Below, one piece after another: positions 33,770 to 42,463 of a DNA stretch of 64,000 bases. Location of the stretch: the NCBI GenBank assembly GCA_947313855.1, contig CAMZNS010000026.1:13124-77123 (forward strand). Reading direction: 5' to 3'. The position numbers and the translations under genes were made by a program. The stretch is from an uncultured Deferribacteraceae bacterium (GTDB lineage Bacteria > Chrysiogenota > Deferribacteres > CAMZNJ01). Positions within the stretch are counted from its first letter, which is position 1. Each line of letters starts with the position of its first letter. The notes below the pieces were generated by a model. The model was given only the letters and a program-made list of their open reading frames with translations, did not search any database and was not told where the DNA came from.

Positions 33770-34543
33770 TTAGATGTAGCTTCTTGCTCCGAGGTATATT
33801 TTTTTGAAGTAGGGGTTGTCCATGGAAGTTGTTTGCACATTTTTGCCTGATGAGGGTGCGTGAATGAAGTTGTTGTTGCCGACGTATATGCCCACATGGG
33901 AGGCTTTTTTCCCACCGGATGTGGCGAAGAAGACGAGATCTCCTTCACGTAGTCGGTCTCTTGGTACGAAGTTCCCTTGTTTGAATTGTTCGGCTGCTAC
34001 TCGTGGTAATTTGAAGCCGTTTTGTGCGTAGACGGTGTAAGTTAGTCCGCTGCAGTCGAATCCTGCGGATGAGTTTGTGCCGCCCCATAGGTATGGTGTT
34101 CCGATGTATGATCCTGCTGATGCTGTGATATCTCTTCGGGCACGGTTTTTGGTTCCGGTTGAGAGTGTTTCGCCAGGGTTGTAGATGGGTGTTACGATTG
34201 TGAAGTTGTTGTAGAGTCCGTCTTTTTTGTATTTGCGTGCGTATTTTGTTGCTTGGAATTTGGTGAAGAAGTTTCCGAACATAACGTGGTACTTCCCTGA
34301 TTTCCCTTTGAAGTAGTATGCGTCGACATTGAGATTGTTTAGTTTGAGTTGTAGGTTGACGGCACTGTTGACGTTTTGGAAGGATCCGACTTGAACGTTG
34401 TATGGTTTGAAGTAGATGGGTTTGTCTTTGTTGTTGATGGACACGCTGGATCCGCCGCAGCTGGTAAGTATTATTAGTATGGTGATTAGTGTTGCGGGTA
34501 GTAGGGCGTATTTTTTGAGATTCGGGAGTGCCTGTTGTTTCAT
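33770..34543 (-). CDS. NlpC/P60 lipoprotein with SPOR domain
   Basis: A 257-residue probable cell-wall peptidase. A lipoprotein signal ends in the lipobox LTSCGG (Cys 29). A SPOR-type region (YNVQVGSFQN to about 115) should bind denuded glycan strands, and an NlpC/P60 domain (about 140-257) has the catalytic Cys in GFDCSGLT, His in ASHVGIYVG and a final HAPSSG. It probably cleaves peptide stems in the periplasm. ATG 34543 was chosen by the lipoprotein signal and an upstream GAGG. First gene of the lapA/lapB run; a TTTACT-18-TATACT site lies at about 34,601-34,630. Confidence 0.92.
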   Translation of the reverse strand: MKQQALPNLKKYALLPATLITILIILTSCGGSSVSINNKDKPIYFKPYNVQVGSFQNVNSAVNLQLKLNNLNVDAYYFKGKSGKYHVMFGNFFTKFQATKYARKYKKDGLYNNFTIVTPIYNPGETLSTGTKNRARRDITASAGSYIGTPYLWGGTNSSAGFDCSGLTYTVYAQNGFKLPRVAAEQFKQGNFVPRDRLREGDLVFFATSGGKKASHVGIYVGNNNFIHAPSSGKNVQTTSMDNPYFKKIYLGARSYI

Positions 34544-34731
34544 AGAGCCATGCCTCAGGTTTCTGTTTGAGAGTTTCTGTATTTTTGTTTTTATCGTCTT
34601 AGTATACATCACAACCCACATAAAAGTAAATACACCGTTTTGCCATGTTTTTGCCATGTTTAAGTCATGGAGCAGTCGAGAATAGTTTTTGTGGGGGTTG
34701 TTGGGTGTGTTGTTGGTGGAAATAAATTGTA

Positions 34732-34759
34732 TTGCGAGGTGCGGTGTTTCCTGTATAAT
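34732..34759 (+). promoter_or_regulatory. Probable yigZ promoter
   Basis: TTGCGA, a 16-bp spacer and a perfect TATAAT, 34 bp upstream of the yigZ start. Confidence 0.6.
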
Positions 34760-34792
34760 GAATTATTATTTGTGTAGTTAATATTTACGACC

Positions 34793-35470
34793 ATGAAGGA
34801 GTTGTTCGTCTTGAAAGGTGAAGAGAGGTCTGCAGCGACCAATAATAAGAAGAATGAGCACGAGCACGAGAATGAGCAGTTAACAATCGTGGGGCGTCCA
34901 TCCCCCTGTGAGCTTGTCATCAAAAAGAGCAAGTTTATTACCAATATGGCCAGAGTGTCGTCTGTGCAGGAGGCGAAAGCGTTTGTCGGCGAAATCAAAC
35001 AGATACACAGTACGGCCACACACAACTGCTCAGCATTCCTTATTCAAGACGGCGTAATGGGGTACTCCGACGATGGCGAACCGCACCAAACAGCGGGGGC
35101 ACCCATGCTCAACGTCCTTGATAAATGGATGATGCGTGAGGTTGCTGTTGTCGTAACACGATACTTCGGCGGCACAAAACTTGGCACAGGTGGTCTTATT
35201 CGTGCATATTCCGGTGCTGTTGTGGAAGCCTTATCGGTCACGGATCTTGTGGAGTTTGTGGAGATGATAGGGGTTATGGCCACCATGCCCTACAATGTCG
35301 TAAACGGATTCCAGTACCTCCTTGCACAAAATAGCTCCAACGTGAGGGTTATGTCCAAAACTTTTGAAGAGGAAGCGGTATTTATTGTAGAAGTCAAATA
35401 CCCCTCAGTATCCAAGTTTATTACCGATGCCTACGCTATTGGGGTCAAGAGTGTTGACGTTTACGAATAA
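34793..35470 (+). CDS. yigZ: YigZ/IMPACT family protein
   Basis: A 225-residue protein of the UPF0029/IMPACT family. The signature YSDDGEPHQTAGAPML is clear, with VVTRYFGGTKLGTGGLIRAY following, then a C-terminal EF-G-like alpha/beta domain. The molecular role of bacterial members is not settled; a link to translation is suspected. The first 35 residues are a charged Lys/Glu/His-rich extension. No clear ribosome site precedes ATG 34793. Confidence 0.93.
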   Translation: MKELFVLKGEERSAATNNKKNEHEHENEQLTIVGRPSPCELVIKKSKFITNMARVSSVQEAKAFVGEIKQIHSTATHNCSAFLIQDGVMGYSDDGEPHQTAGAPMLNVLDKWMMREVAVVVTRYFGGTKLGTGGLIRAYSGAVVEALSVTDLVEFVEMIGVMATMPYNVVNGFQYLLAQNSSNVRVMSKTFEEEAVFIVEVKYPSVSKFITDAYAIGVKSVDVYE

Positions 35471-35640
35471 CGCTAACCCTGTGCTGTAAATATTGCACAA
35501 GTCATCCATAATCTATATTATTTTTGCGTATTATGTGCTACAATGACGTGCACTAGAAGCTACCACGATACAACACAAATATCTGAATGAAAATTTCATA
35601 CCTGTGATGCACTGTGGATTACTATTGAGGTACTGTTTTT

Positions 35641-36762
35641 ATGGACAACAAAGACAAACAAAAAGCGTTGGAGCTTGCCATGAGCAAGATCGAAAAAGAC
35701 TTCGGCAAAGGGATGCTCATGAGACTAGGTGACAAATCCGCCAACACAGGGATGGAAGTTATCCCCACAGGAGCACTAGCACTAGACGTTGCCCTAGGGG
35801 TCGGCGGCATACCCAAAGGACGTATCGTAGAAATATACGGCGCGGAATCTAGCGGCAAAACAACTATCGCACTCCACATTGTAGCCGAATCACAAAAACT
35901 CGGCGGAGTCGCAGCATTTGTCGACGCCGAACACGCTCTCGACCCTCAATACGCAAAAGCCATAGGGGTAGACGTGGACAACCTACTCGTATCACAACCC
36001 GATAGCGGCGAAGCAGCACTCGAAATCGTCGAAACACTAGTGCGTAGCAGTGCTGTGGATATCATCGTCGTCGACTCCGTGGCAGCACTCGTTCCACAAG
36101 CCGAAATCGATGGCGACATGGGCGACTCACACATGGGAGTGCAAGCAAGACTCATGAGCCAAGCATTACGCAAACTCACTGCCATCGTCTCCAAATCCGG
36201 CACAACTCTCATCTTCATCAACCAGATACGACTCAAAATAGGCGTGGTCTTCGGAAACCCAGAAACAACAACAGGAGGAAACGCACTCAAATTCTACTCC
36301 TCAATCAGGCTCGAAGTAAGAAGATCAACAGCAATCAAAGACAAAGACGCTGTCCTAGGAAACAAAACTAACATCAAAGTTGTCAAAAACAAAGTCGCAC
36401 CACCTTTCCAACAAGCAGCATGCGAAATTATCTACGGACACGGCGTTAGCCGCGAATCCATGCTACTCGATTACGGTATCGAACTCGAAACAATCCAAAA
36501 AGCAGGATCATGGTACTCAATGGGCGACACCAAAATAGGACAAGGTTCCGAAAGTGCCAAACAATACCTCATGGACAACAAAGAAATCGCTGACGAAATA
36601 GAAAAAGTTGTGCGAACAAAATACGACATTCTACTAGACAGCAACGGACGACTAATCAAAAAAACACCCGAATCAACCGAAACCGAAACCAAATCAACCA
36701 AAACCAAACCAACCGAAACCAAACCCAAAACAACCAAACCGCGAACAAAAAAAACAACATAG
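35641..36762 (+). CDS. recA: RecA recombinase
   Basis: A 373-residue RecA that forms filaments on single-stranded DNA for homologous recombination and SOS induction. Walker A is GAESSGKTT (about 66), Walker [13 protein letters not shown], and loop 2 and the [18 protein letters not shown] region are intact. GAGGT precedes the ATG. The C-terminal tail is a Thr-Lys-Glu repeat (ACCGAAACC/ACCAAAACC units, about 36,663-36,745) instead of the usual acidic tail. The upstream gap has a TACAAT box but no LexA site that I can recognise. It ends 19 nt before dnaA. Confidence 0.97.
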   Translation: MDNKDKQKALELAMSKIEKDFGKGMLMRLGDKSANTGMEVIPTGALALDVALGVGGIPKGRIVEIYGAESSGKTTIALHIVAESQKLGGVAAFVDAEHALDPQYAKAIGVDVDNLLVSQPDSGEAALEIVETLVRSSAVDIIVVDSVAALVPQAEIDGDMGDSHMGVQARLMSQALRKLTAIVSKSGTTLIFINQIRLKIGVVFGNPETTTGGNALKFYSSIRLEVRRSTAIKDKDAVLGNKTNIKVVKNKVAPPFQQAACEIIYGHGVSRESMLLDYGIELETIQKAGSWYSMGDTKIGQGSESAKQYLMDNKEIADEIEKVVRTKYDILLDSNGRLIKKTPESTETETKSTKTKPTETKPKTTKPRTKKTT

Positions 36763-36781
36763 CTGAACGGGGGGCTTCCCA

Positions 36782-38323
36782 GTGAATACCAATGACGGCA
36801 ATTTTGCAGGGAACGACTCCCTTTTCGAACTCATGCTGCAAAGCATTAGCAAATACATGGACGACGACATGGTAACAAGGTGGATAAAACCACTCAAAAT
36901 CGCGGACATCAACAATAGACCCAAAGACGCAACAATCACTTTCCTCGTACCAAACAAATTCTACACAGGGATGATTGCTGACAGCTTCGAAGACGATATC
37001 CGAAAAGCATTCTACGACAACCTCATCGAAATCAACTCCATATACTACGTAACACAAGACGAATTGCCAACACTACACCTAGCCGAACACACCTCCATGG
37101 CAACACAGGTAGGCAATACCAACCATCGCAATGCTGGCGATGGCTCCGGCGATGGCTCAGGTGCTGGCTCAGGTGCTGGCTCAGGTGCTGGTTCTGGCGA
37201 TAATGCGGACTCGCCTCACGCGGAACACCATCGTCGCGACGACGCAGACAGAGACAGAGGACACGCCGACGAAGGTGCTCTCCGATCAACCAAAAACCAC
37301 AACACAGGACTCAGCAGTGCCTACACATTCGAAAGCTTTGTGCGTGGCTCATCCAATCAGTTTCCGTTCTCCATGTGCGAATCCGTTAGCGAAGGCAACT
37401 TCCACACATACAACCCACTAGTCATCTACGGAGGCGTTGGGCTCGGGAAAACACATCTCATGCATGCCACAGGTAACGCTGTCCTCGAAAAATTCCCCAA
37501 AATCAACCTGCTCTGTGTCGACGGCGAACAGTTCACACGTGAAGTTGTGCACGCATCACGAACAAACACTTACGACAAACTCAACGACAAATATCGCAAC
37601 ATCGACATACTACTCTTCGACGATATTCAGTTTATCAGCGGCAAAGGACGAACATCCGAAACATTCTTCTACCTCTTCAACGACCTGTACGAATCGAACA
37701 AACAAATCATCATCACAAGCGACAAAGAACCGAAACGACTAGAAGGATTCGAAGATAGACTCAAAAGCCGATTCAGCTGGGGACTATCCGTGCAAATAGA
37801 GATGCCCGGAGTCGAAGAACTCGCAGCCATCATCACAACACGCTCCATACTCAAAGGGGTCTACATCGACGACGATACCGCACTCTTCATGGCATACAAT
37901 ATCAAATTCGAAAATATTCGCGAAGTTGTGGGCACAATACTCAAACTGCACGCCTACTCCTCCTTCAAAGGACGAAAAATCGACATCGCATTCGTGCAAG
38001 AAATAATGAAAGACGAATTAACAAAAGGGTTCGCCGCTGGAAAACCTGCCGCCGACGATATCATCCGCAAAGTCGCCGCATACTACAACGTCAAAATTAT
38101 CGACATCAAAGGATCATCACGAAAACAATCCATCAGCGTGCCAAGGCAAGTATCCATGTATGCTCTGAGAAACATACTGGAACTATCGTACTCGGAGATA
38201 GGATCACTCTTCGGCAAAAATCATACCACAGCAATGCACTCAATCAACAAAGTTGAGGGGATGCTCGAAGATGATATGGCGTTGAGGCTCGCGGTGGAGA
38301 ATATCATGAAGAACTACGGTTAG
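36782..38323 (+). CDS. dnaA: Chromosomal replication initiator DnaA
   Basis: A 513-residue AAA+ initiator. Domain I (about 10-90); domain II (about 100-175) holds the repeat GSGAGSGA; domain III has Walker A GGVGLGKTH, Walker B LLFDDIQF and sensor motifs; domain IV ends with the DnaA-box recognition signature (SYSEIGSLFGKNHTTAMHSI). The start is GTG. It lies 19 nt after recA, so the two are probably transcribed together, and not beside dnaN or gyrB as in most bacteria. It is followed by a large repeat, not by an origin-like region. Confidence 0.97.
   Translation: MNTNDGNFAGNDSLFELMLQSISKYMDDDMVTRWIKPLKIADINNRPKDATITFLVPNKFYTGMIADSFEDDIRKAFYDNLIEINSIYYVTQDELPTLHLAEHTSMATQVGNTNHRNAGDGSGDGSGAGSGAGSGAGSGDNADSPHAEHHRRDDADRDRGHADEGALRSTKNHNTGLSSAYTFESFVRGSSNQFPFSMCESVSEGNFHTYNPLVIYGGVGLGKTHLMHATGNAVLEKFPKINLLCVDGEQFTREVVHASRTNTYDKLNDKYRNIDILLFDDIQFISGKGRTSETFFYLFNDLYESNKQIIITSDKEPKRLEGFEDRLKSRFSWGLSVQIEMPGVEELAAIITTRSILKGVYIDDDTALFMAYNIKFENIREVVGTILKLHAYSSFKGRKIDIAFVQEIMKDELTKGFAAGKPAADDIIRKVAAYYNVKIIDIKGSSRKQSISVPRQVSMYALRNILELSYSEIGSLFGKNHTTAMHSINKVEGMLEDDMALRLAVENIMKNYG
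37133..37204 (+). repeat. In-frame 12-bp repeat in dnaA domain II
   Basis: Units GGTGCTGGCTCA and GGCGATGGCTCC, about six copies, encode Gly-Ala/Asp-Gly-Ser in the flexible linker of DnaA. Confidence 0.9.
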
Positions 38324-38339
38324 GATGTGCACTGTTGGG

Positions 38340-38662
38340 CACTAAGCACCAGCATCAGCCGACCGCGGACACAGCCGACGCAACCACCGACCGCGGACAC
38401 AGCGGACACAACCGCCGACACAGCCGACGCAACCAGCATCAGCATCAGCCATCAGCGGACACAGCCACCGACCGCGGACACAGCGGACACAACCACCGAC
38501 CGCGGACACAGCCACCGACACAGCCGACGCAACCACCGACCGCGGACACAGCCGACGCAACCACCGACCACCGACACAGCCGACGCAACCAGCATCAGCA
38601 TCAGCCATCAGCGGACACAGCCGACGCAACCACCGACCGCGGACACAGCCGCCAAGCATCTC
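38340..38662. repeat. Large nested tandem repeat downstream of dnaA
   Basis: About 320 bp of nested units: CCGACGCAACCA, CCGACCGCGGACACAG and CAGCATCAGCATCAGCC. A super-unit containing all of these occurs about three times. All six frames are low-complexity and no protein is supported. Flanking copies of GGGCACTAA stand at 38,334 and 38,671. Confidence 0.9.
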
Positions 38663-38678
38663 AGGTTTATGGGCACTA

Positions 38679-38706
38679 AAAAAGGGAACCCGAGGATTCC
38701 CTTTTT
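38679..38706. terminator. Bidirectional rho-independent terminator between dnaA and rpmA
   Basis: A perfect 10-bp stem (AAAAAGGGAA with its complement, loop of 8) with A-run and T-run on the two sides, so it can end transcription of dnaA on plus and of rpmA on minus. It is the only textbook terminator I found in the window. Confidence 0.85.
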
Positions 38707-38717
38707 ATAATTAATGG

Positions 38718-38806
38718 ACGGATACGAAGTTATCTTGCGTCCAATCGTCGAGGCGGTCAAGCGTCCACTCTGCTAAGAAGCAGACGAAACAACGGATACG
38801 AAGTTA
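38718..38806. repeat. 15-bp duplication of the rpmA 3' end
   Basis: ACGGATACGAAGTTA occurs at 38,718-38,732 and again inside rpmA at 38,792-38,806; GCGTCCA flanks recur between them. The outer copy lies downstream of the rpmA stop. Confidence 0.8.
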
Positions 38807-39033
38807 CCCTTACGCCCCTTCTTCTCAAATTTTACAAACCCGTCGGTTAATGCGAACAGAGTGTGGTCACGTCCAACACCAACATTTAATCCAGGTTTAA
38901 CGGGGGTACCGCGTTGGCGAAGAATAATATTACCACCAACAACACGTTCACCGCCGAATTTCTTTACGCCGAGGCGTTTCGATTGTGAGTCTCTACCGTT
39001 ACGCGTAGAGCCACCAGCTTTCTTATGAGCCAT
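38773..39033 (-). CDS. rpmA: 50S ribosomal protein L27
   Basis: An 86-residue L27 beginning [16 protein letters not shown], the universal N-terminus that reaches the peptidyl transferase centre. There is no cleavable N-terminal extension of the Firmicute type. Body motifs [11 protein letters not shown] and GRDHTLFA are intact. It follows rplU by 36 nt, the universal rplU-rpmA pair; obgE, which often follows, is absent. Confidence 0.98.
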   Translation of the reverse strand: MAHKKAGGSTRNGRDSQSKRLGVKKFGGERVVGGNIILRQRGTPVKPGLNVGVGRDHTLFALTDGFVKFEKKGRKGNFVSVVSSAS

Positions 39034-39069
39034 GAGAGCCCTCCTTATGAGGCAAGAACAGTCGTGGGG

Positions 39070-39381
39070 TTAGACGGTGATAGCTTGCACTTTGAGTAAA
39101 GTGAAGTGTTGTCTATGCCCTTTGAGCGTCTTACTATCTTTTCTACGTCTTTTTTTGAAGACAAGTACTTTGTCTCCGAGTTCTTGTGCGAGAACATGCA
39201 CTTCCACGAGTGCACCCTTAACGATAGGCTGCCCAATGAGCGTTCCTACCTCTCTGCCAACCAAAAGAACTTTGTCTAGTTTCAGTACGTCACCGACCTC
39301 TGCGTTGAGTTTCTCTACTTTTAGAGTGTCGCCAACTTGAACGGTGTACTGTTTGCCACCAGTTTCGACAACAGCAAACAT
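39070..39381 (-). CDS. rplU: 50S ribosomal protein L21
   Basis: A 103-residue L21 with MFAVVETGGKQY at the start and KVLVFKKRRRKDSKTLKGHRQ near the end, both family signatures. ATG 39381 is preceded by GGGGGCAG and gives the family's exact length, so the frame to 39408 is rejected. It is first in the rplU-rpmA transcript driven by a strong promoter at 39,516-39,544. Confidence 0.98.
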   Translation of the reverse strand: MFAVVETGGKQYTVQVGDTLKVEKLNAEVGDVLKLDKVLLVGREVGTLIGQPIVKGALVEVHVLAQELGDKVLVFKKRRRKDSKTLKGHRQHFTLLKVQAITV

Positions 39382-39509
39382 AATTCTGCCCCCGTGTGTA
39401 GTACACACTTTTTCATCATTTTTATTTGTTTAAGCGGTGAGGCTTAAAGTTATAAATTGTTTTGTTAACACAGACCGTTCCCCCGTGAAGAGGTTTGTCG
39501 CGGTCGTGA
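39382..39509 (-). promoter_or_regulatory. Structured 5' leader of rplU-rpmA
   Basis: About 128 nt between the inferred transcription start and rplU. It contains two clear hairpins, TTTAAGC/GCTTAAA with a 6-nt loop and GTGTG/CACAC next to the ribosome site. L21 leaders that bind the protein for feedback control are known in other phyla; here it is an inference from structure. Confidence 0.4.
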
Positions 39510-39515
39510 ACCAAC

Positions 39516-39544
39516 ATTGTACAAAAATCAATATAGTTTGTCAA
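39516..39544 (-). promoter_or_regulatory. Strong sigma70-type promoter of rplU-rpmA
   Basis: TTGACA, a 17-bp spacer and TACAAT on the minus strand: a perfect -35, optimal spacing and a near-perfect -10. Confidence 0.8.
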
Positions 39545-39635
39545 CACTATTATTGCAATATGTTGGGGCAAACTTTTGTACATTTCGTCAACATGTTGGT
39601 CGGGGCACGGGTCGGGCGTAAGCCTAGCATCGTGT

Positions 39636-39721
39636 TACGACCGTGCTGCGACCGTGCTGCGACCATGCTGCGACCGTGACCGTGCTACGACCGTGACCGT
39701 GCTACGACCGTGATCGTGTTG
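39636..39721. repeat. Tandem repeat downstream of the TolC-family gene
   Basis: Units CGTGCTGCGAC and CGTGACCGTGCTACGAC repeated up to the stop codon of the TolC-like gene; on the minus strand the array echoes the CGGTAGCAAC bases around that stop. Confidence 0.8.
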
Positions 39722-41083
39722 CTACCGTTGTGCGTCTACGCGTAATACGGTTTGTGTGGCACGTTCCAGCTGAAAAATGCTGAGTATGATGTCGTATTTT
39801 GCGTTGTTGAATTCGCGTTGTGAGTTTACGAGGTTTGTGAATGATTGCAGTAGTTGTATTTGTGTGATGACGCCCTCTTTGTAGCGTCGTGATGCGTCTT
39901 GGTATGAGAGGGTTGCTGTTTCCAGTTTTTTTTGTGATGTGGTGTAGAGCCCTTTTCTGATGGAGTATGTTTCCAGGGATGTTTTGAGTTGTGTTCTCAT
40001 GGTTTGTATGAGGGCGATGAGTTGGTGTTTGGCTCTGTAGGCGTTTGCCATGGAGGTTTGTTGGTTTGCCACATTTGCGAACCCTTTGAAGATGTCGAAG
40101 TTGATGACGAAAGCGACGCCTTCTTGTTGATCGAGCAGGTCGCCGGGTGAGGCGATGGAGTCGCCTTGTAGTGATTTGGTGTATGTTAGTCCTGCTGTTG
40201 GTAGGAAGTTGCTGATGCTTCTGTAGACGAGGGATGTTTGTGCGTTGGCGGATTTGCTGAGAGCGATGAGTTCGCTACGGTTATTGATCATCATCTCTTC
40301 TAGTTGGCTGTAGCTGTAGTTGTTGACTCTTGGGATGGGGATGTTGGTGAGAGCGACGTTGTATGGGAGTGTTTGCAGTACGAGGTTTTCCATGTTGTAG
40401 ATGGATGAGTTGTAGTTTAGTTGTGCGAGGGAGGTATTTTGTTGTGATGCGAGGTAGTTTACTTCGGAGTTGAGTAGTTCTGTTTTGGTAATGAGTCCGG
40501 ATCGGAAGAGGTTTTGTGAGTTGGCGAACTGTTCTTTCGACATTAGCTCGGCTTCGCGTGCAACTTTGAGGTTATCTTGTGCCCGTAGTGCTGCGATGTA
40601 GGTGGTTTGAGCGTTGAAGCGTGCGTCTTCTTTGGCTGCGACAAGTGAGTCGCTGGCGGCTGATGCACCTTGGTAAGCGGCGTACAGTCCGATGACGTTG
40701 CCGAAGCCGTTGAACAGTGACATGGAGACGCTGAGTTGTGTATTGTGATCGCCTTGTGTTTCGATGAGTGCTGCTTGTGCGGGTGTTTCGGAGTGTAGGA
40801 ACTGTGTATCGCGGATGCTAACTTGTGGTAGTAGTGGTGATGTTCCGCCGATGAGTTGTCCGATGGCACTTCGGTGATCGGCTTCGGCTATTCTCACGTT
40901 GGATGCGTTTTCTGTTGCCACTGCGACGAAGTTGTTGAGTGTGATAGTGCTTTGGTTGAGAGTTGGTGTTTCGCCATACGCCATGTTCCCTATGGATATG
41001 AGTAGTATGCTGATGGTTATGATTGGGGTTATTGTGAAGAGTGGCAGTATGTGGGGTATTTTTATTGTGCCCGTTGTTGTCAT
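39722..41083 (-). CDS. TolC-family outer membrane efflux protein
   Basis: A 453-residue outer-membrane factor. After a signal peptide (cleavage near NMAYGE) come two related halves of long amphipathic helices rich in Ala, Gln and Asn with the TolC signature N-S-E-V-N-Y-L-A and the second-half S-Y-Q-D-A-S-R-R-Y-K-E-G. It would form the exit duct of a tripartite pump or type I secretion system, but no inner-membrane or periplasmic partner lies nearby. ATG 41083 is preferred because GGTGA precedes it; ATG 41095 and TTG 41101 are in frame. Confidence 0.88.
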   Translation of the reverse strand: MTTTGTIKIPHILPLFTITPIITISILLISIGNMAYGETPTLNQSTITLNNFVAVATENASNVRIAEADHRSAIGQLIGGTSPLLPQVSIRDTQFLHSETPAQAALIETQGDHNTQLSVSMSLFNGFGNVIGLYAAYQGASAASDSLVAAKEDARFNAQTTYIAALRAQDNLKVAREAELMSKEQFANSQNLFRSGLITKTELLNSEVNYLASQQNTSLAQLNYNSSIYNMENLVLQTLPYNVALTNIPIPRVNNYSYSQLEEMMINNRSELIALSKSANAQTSLVYRSISNFLPTAGLTYTKSLQGDSIASPGDLLDQQEGVAFVINFDIFKGFANVANQQTSMANAYRAKHQLIALIQTMRTQLKTSLETYSIRKGLYTTSQKKLETATLSYQDASRRYKEGVITQIQLLQSFTNLVNSQREFNNAKYDIILSIFQLERATQTVLRVDAQR

Positions 41084-41134
41084 AATAGTCACCATGTTCA
41101 ATTTTTTGTAATTATTTGCATCTGCGTATTGTGA

Positions 41135-42271
41135 TTAGTTTACGGTATTCAAAACGATATTAACAGTTTTTTTATTATTTTTCGATATTTCGATGGATAC
41201 GGGTTTGCTTTTGAATGTGTATGATCGTAGTTCGTGTTTGAACGTAATGTTGAGGAATAGGTTGGAGTGGATGTTTAGGGGATCGTGTCGGGTTTTTTTG
41301 TAGTTGAGGTATTCGTATGGTTCTGTTTCCATGATATTTAGTGTGGTGAAGAGTGGTTTTTTGAGGTATTTCATCTCATGGGCATCGCGTAAAAAGGGGT
41401 CTCGTTTGAATTGTTTGAGAGTGGGGTATTTGTTGACGGCTGTATTTTTGCGTACGGCAATATTGCTGAGCATGTTGTTGGTGATGTGTAGTGTGAGCAG
41501 AACGTCTTCGTGGTTGATGAGTGTTGCTTCCATTGTGCCGTTGAGGTTGATGTGGCTGGGTGTTAGGGTGAGGTATGGTGCGGGGAGGAGTGCTGTGTGT
41601 CCGGGTGTTCGGGCTGTGACGAGGTTGGACTTGTGTGGTGTGCTACGGTAGCAGGTTAGTTTCAGGTTTGTGCCTTCTGAGTTAGTGATGATTGTTTGTG
41701 CGGCGTTGATGATGTTGGAGGTTATGTACTGTATTTTCCGTTCGAACAGATCGAGGTGAGCGGTTTTTGTTTCGGAGAATCGATTCATGTTGTTGATACT
41801 CATTAGTCGTCCCCCTTGGACGGTGGTGAATAGGGTTTGCAACAGGCTAAGTTCGAGGTTGCTACTTCCGAGGTGCAGTATTATGTCGTAGCGTCGATCG
41901 TGTGCACTGGCGGCACGATAGACTAGGCTTTGCAGTCGTGTACCGAGGTGTCCACGTATGATGGTTTGGTATGCGTCCCTTGGGAGTGTAACTTTGAAGT
42001 CGTCACCAAAAACGGTTTCCCAAACGGTTTCCGAGGGTTCGTTGACACGGAAAACGCCATGTGTGTGTGGTGCAGTGTATTCTAGGAGTTTGACATTTTT
42101 AAACTTTGATCTGATGTGTTTGTTGATTAGGCGTGAGTAAGCGGTTGCACGAAGGTTTTTGTTGTTGTCGCGTTCGGAGATTATCAGTAGTCGTTCGCCA
42201 ACACTCATTTCCAGGACATAGTTGGTGATGAGGCGAGAAATATACTTAATTCGATTTTTTTTCCAATACAT
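41135..42271 (-). CDS. Protein distantly like M29 aminopeptidase, probably not catalytic
   Basis: A protein of about 378 residues. The N-terminal third resembles the M29 (aminopeptidase T/AmpS) start: an ISRLITNYVLEMSVGERLLI segment, and later a GTNLKL strand corresponding to the G-T-D-L element. The C-terminal region that should carry the Glu/His metal ligands (an E-D-E-K segment and H-x-D) is not recognisable. The chosen start ATG 42271 fits the family, but GG is too close for a normal ribosome site; ATG 42298 is possible. It stands alone, divergent from purA. Function unknown. Confidence 0.45.
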   Translation of the reverse strand: MYWKKNRIKYISRLITNYVLEMSVGERLLIISERDNNKNLRATAYSRLINKHIRSKFKNVKLLEYTAPHTHGVFRVNEPSETVWETVFGDDFKVTLPRDAYQTIIRGHLGTRLQSLVYRAASAHDRRYDIILHLGSSNLELSLLQTLFTTVQGGRLMSINNMNRFSETKTAHLDLFERKIQYITSNIINAAQTIITNSEGTNLKLTCYRSTPHKSNLVTARTPGHTALLPAPYLTLTPSHINLNGTMEATLINHEDVLLTLHITNNMLSNIAVRKNTAVNKYPTLKQFKRDPFLRDAHEMKYLKKPLFTTLNIMETEPYEYLNYKKTRHDPLNIHSNLFLNITFKHELRSYTFKSKPVSIEISKNNKKTVNIVLNTVN

Positions 42272-42332
42272 ACCTTTGATACTATAACACGTTACCATCT
42301 TTGTCAAACTACCATTATGTGTGCTTGTGTTG

Positions 42333-42361
42333 TTGTAATAGTTTTATAAATGGTGTAGAAT
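42333..42361 (+). promoter_or_regulatory. Probable purA promoter
   Basis: TTGTAA, a 17-bp spacer and TAGAAT, about 100 bp upstream of purA. Confidence 0.5.
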
Positions 42362-42463
42362 GAACCCTTGTGGGAAGGGGAAGGCTGTCCTGCATAAAAT
42401 ATGGTAATGAACGATTAATTAAACACAATGTAGCGAAACAAAAGTAGGCTGGAGGCAACGGCG

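Noticed and set aside
38340-38662. CRISPR array
   Set aside because: Units are nested and contiguous with no unique spacers of constant length, and no cas genes are present.
38324-38772. Replication origin next to dnaA
   Set aside because: No cluster of TTATNCACA boxes and no AT-rich unwinding stretch; the region is GC-rich repeat.
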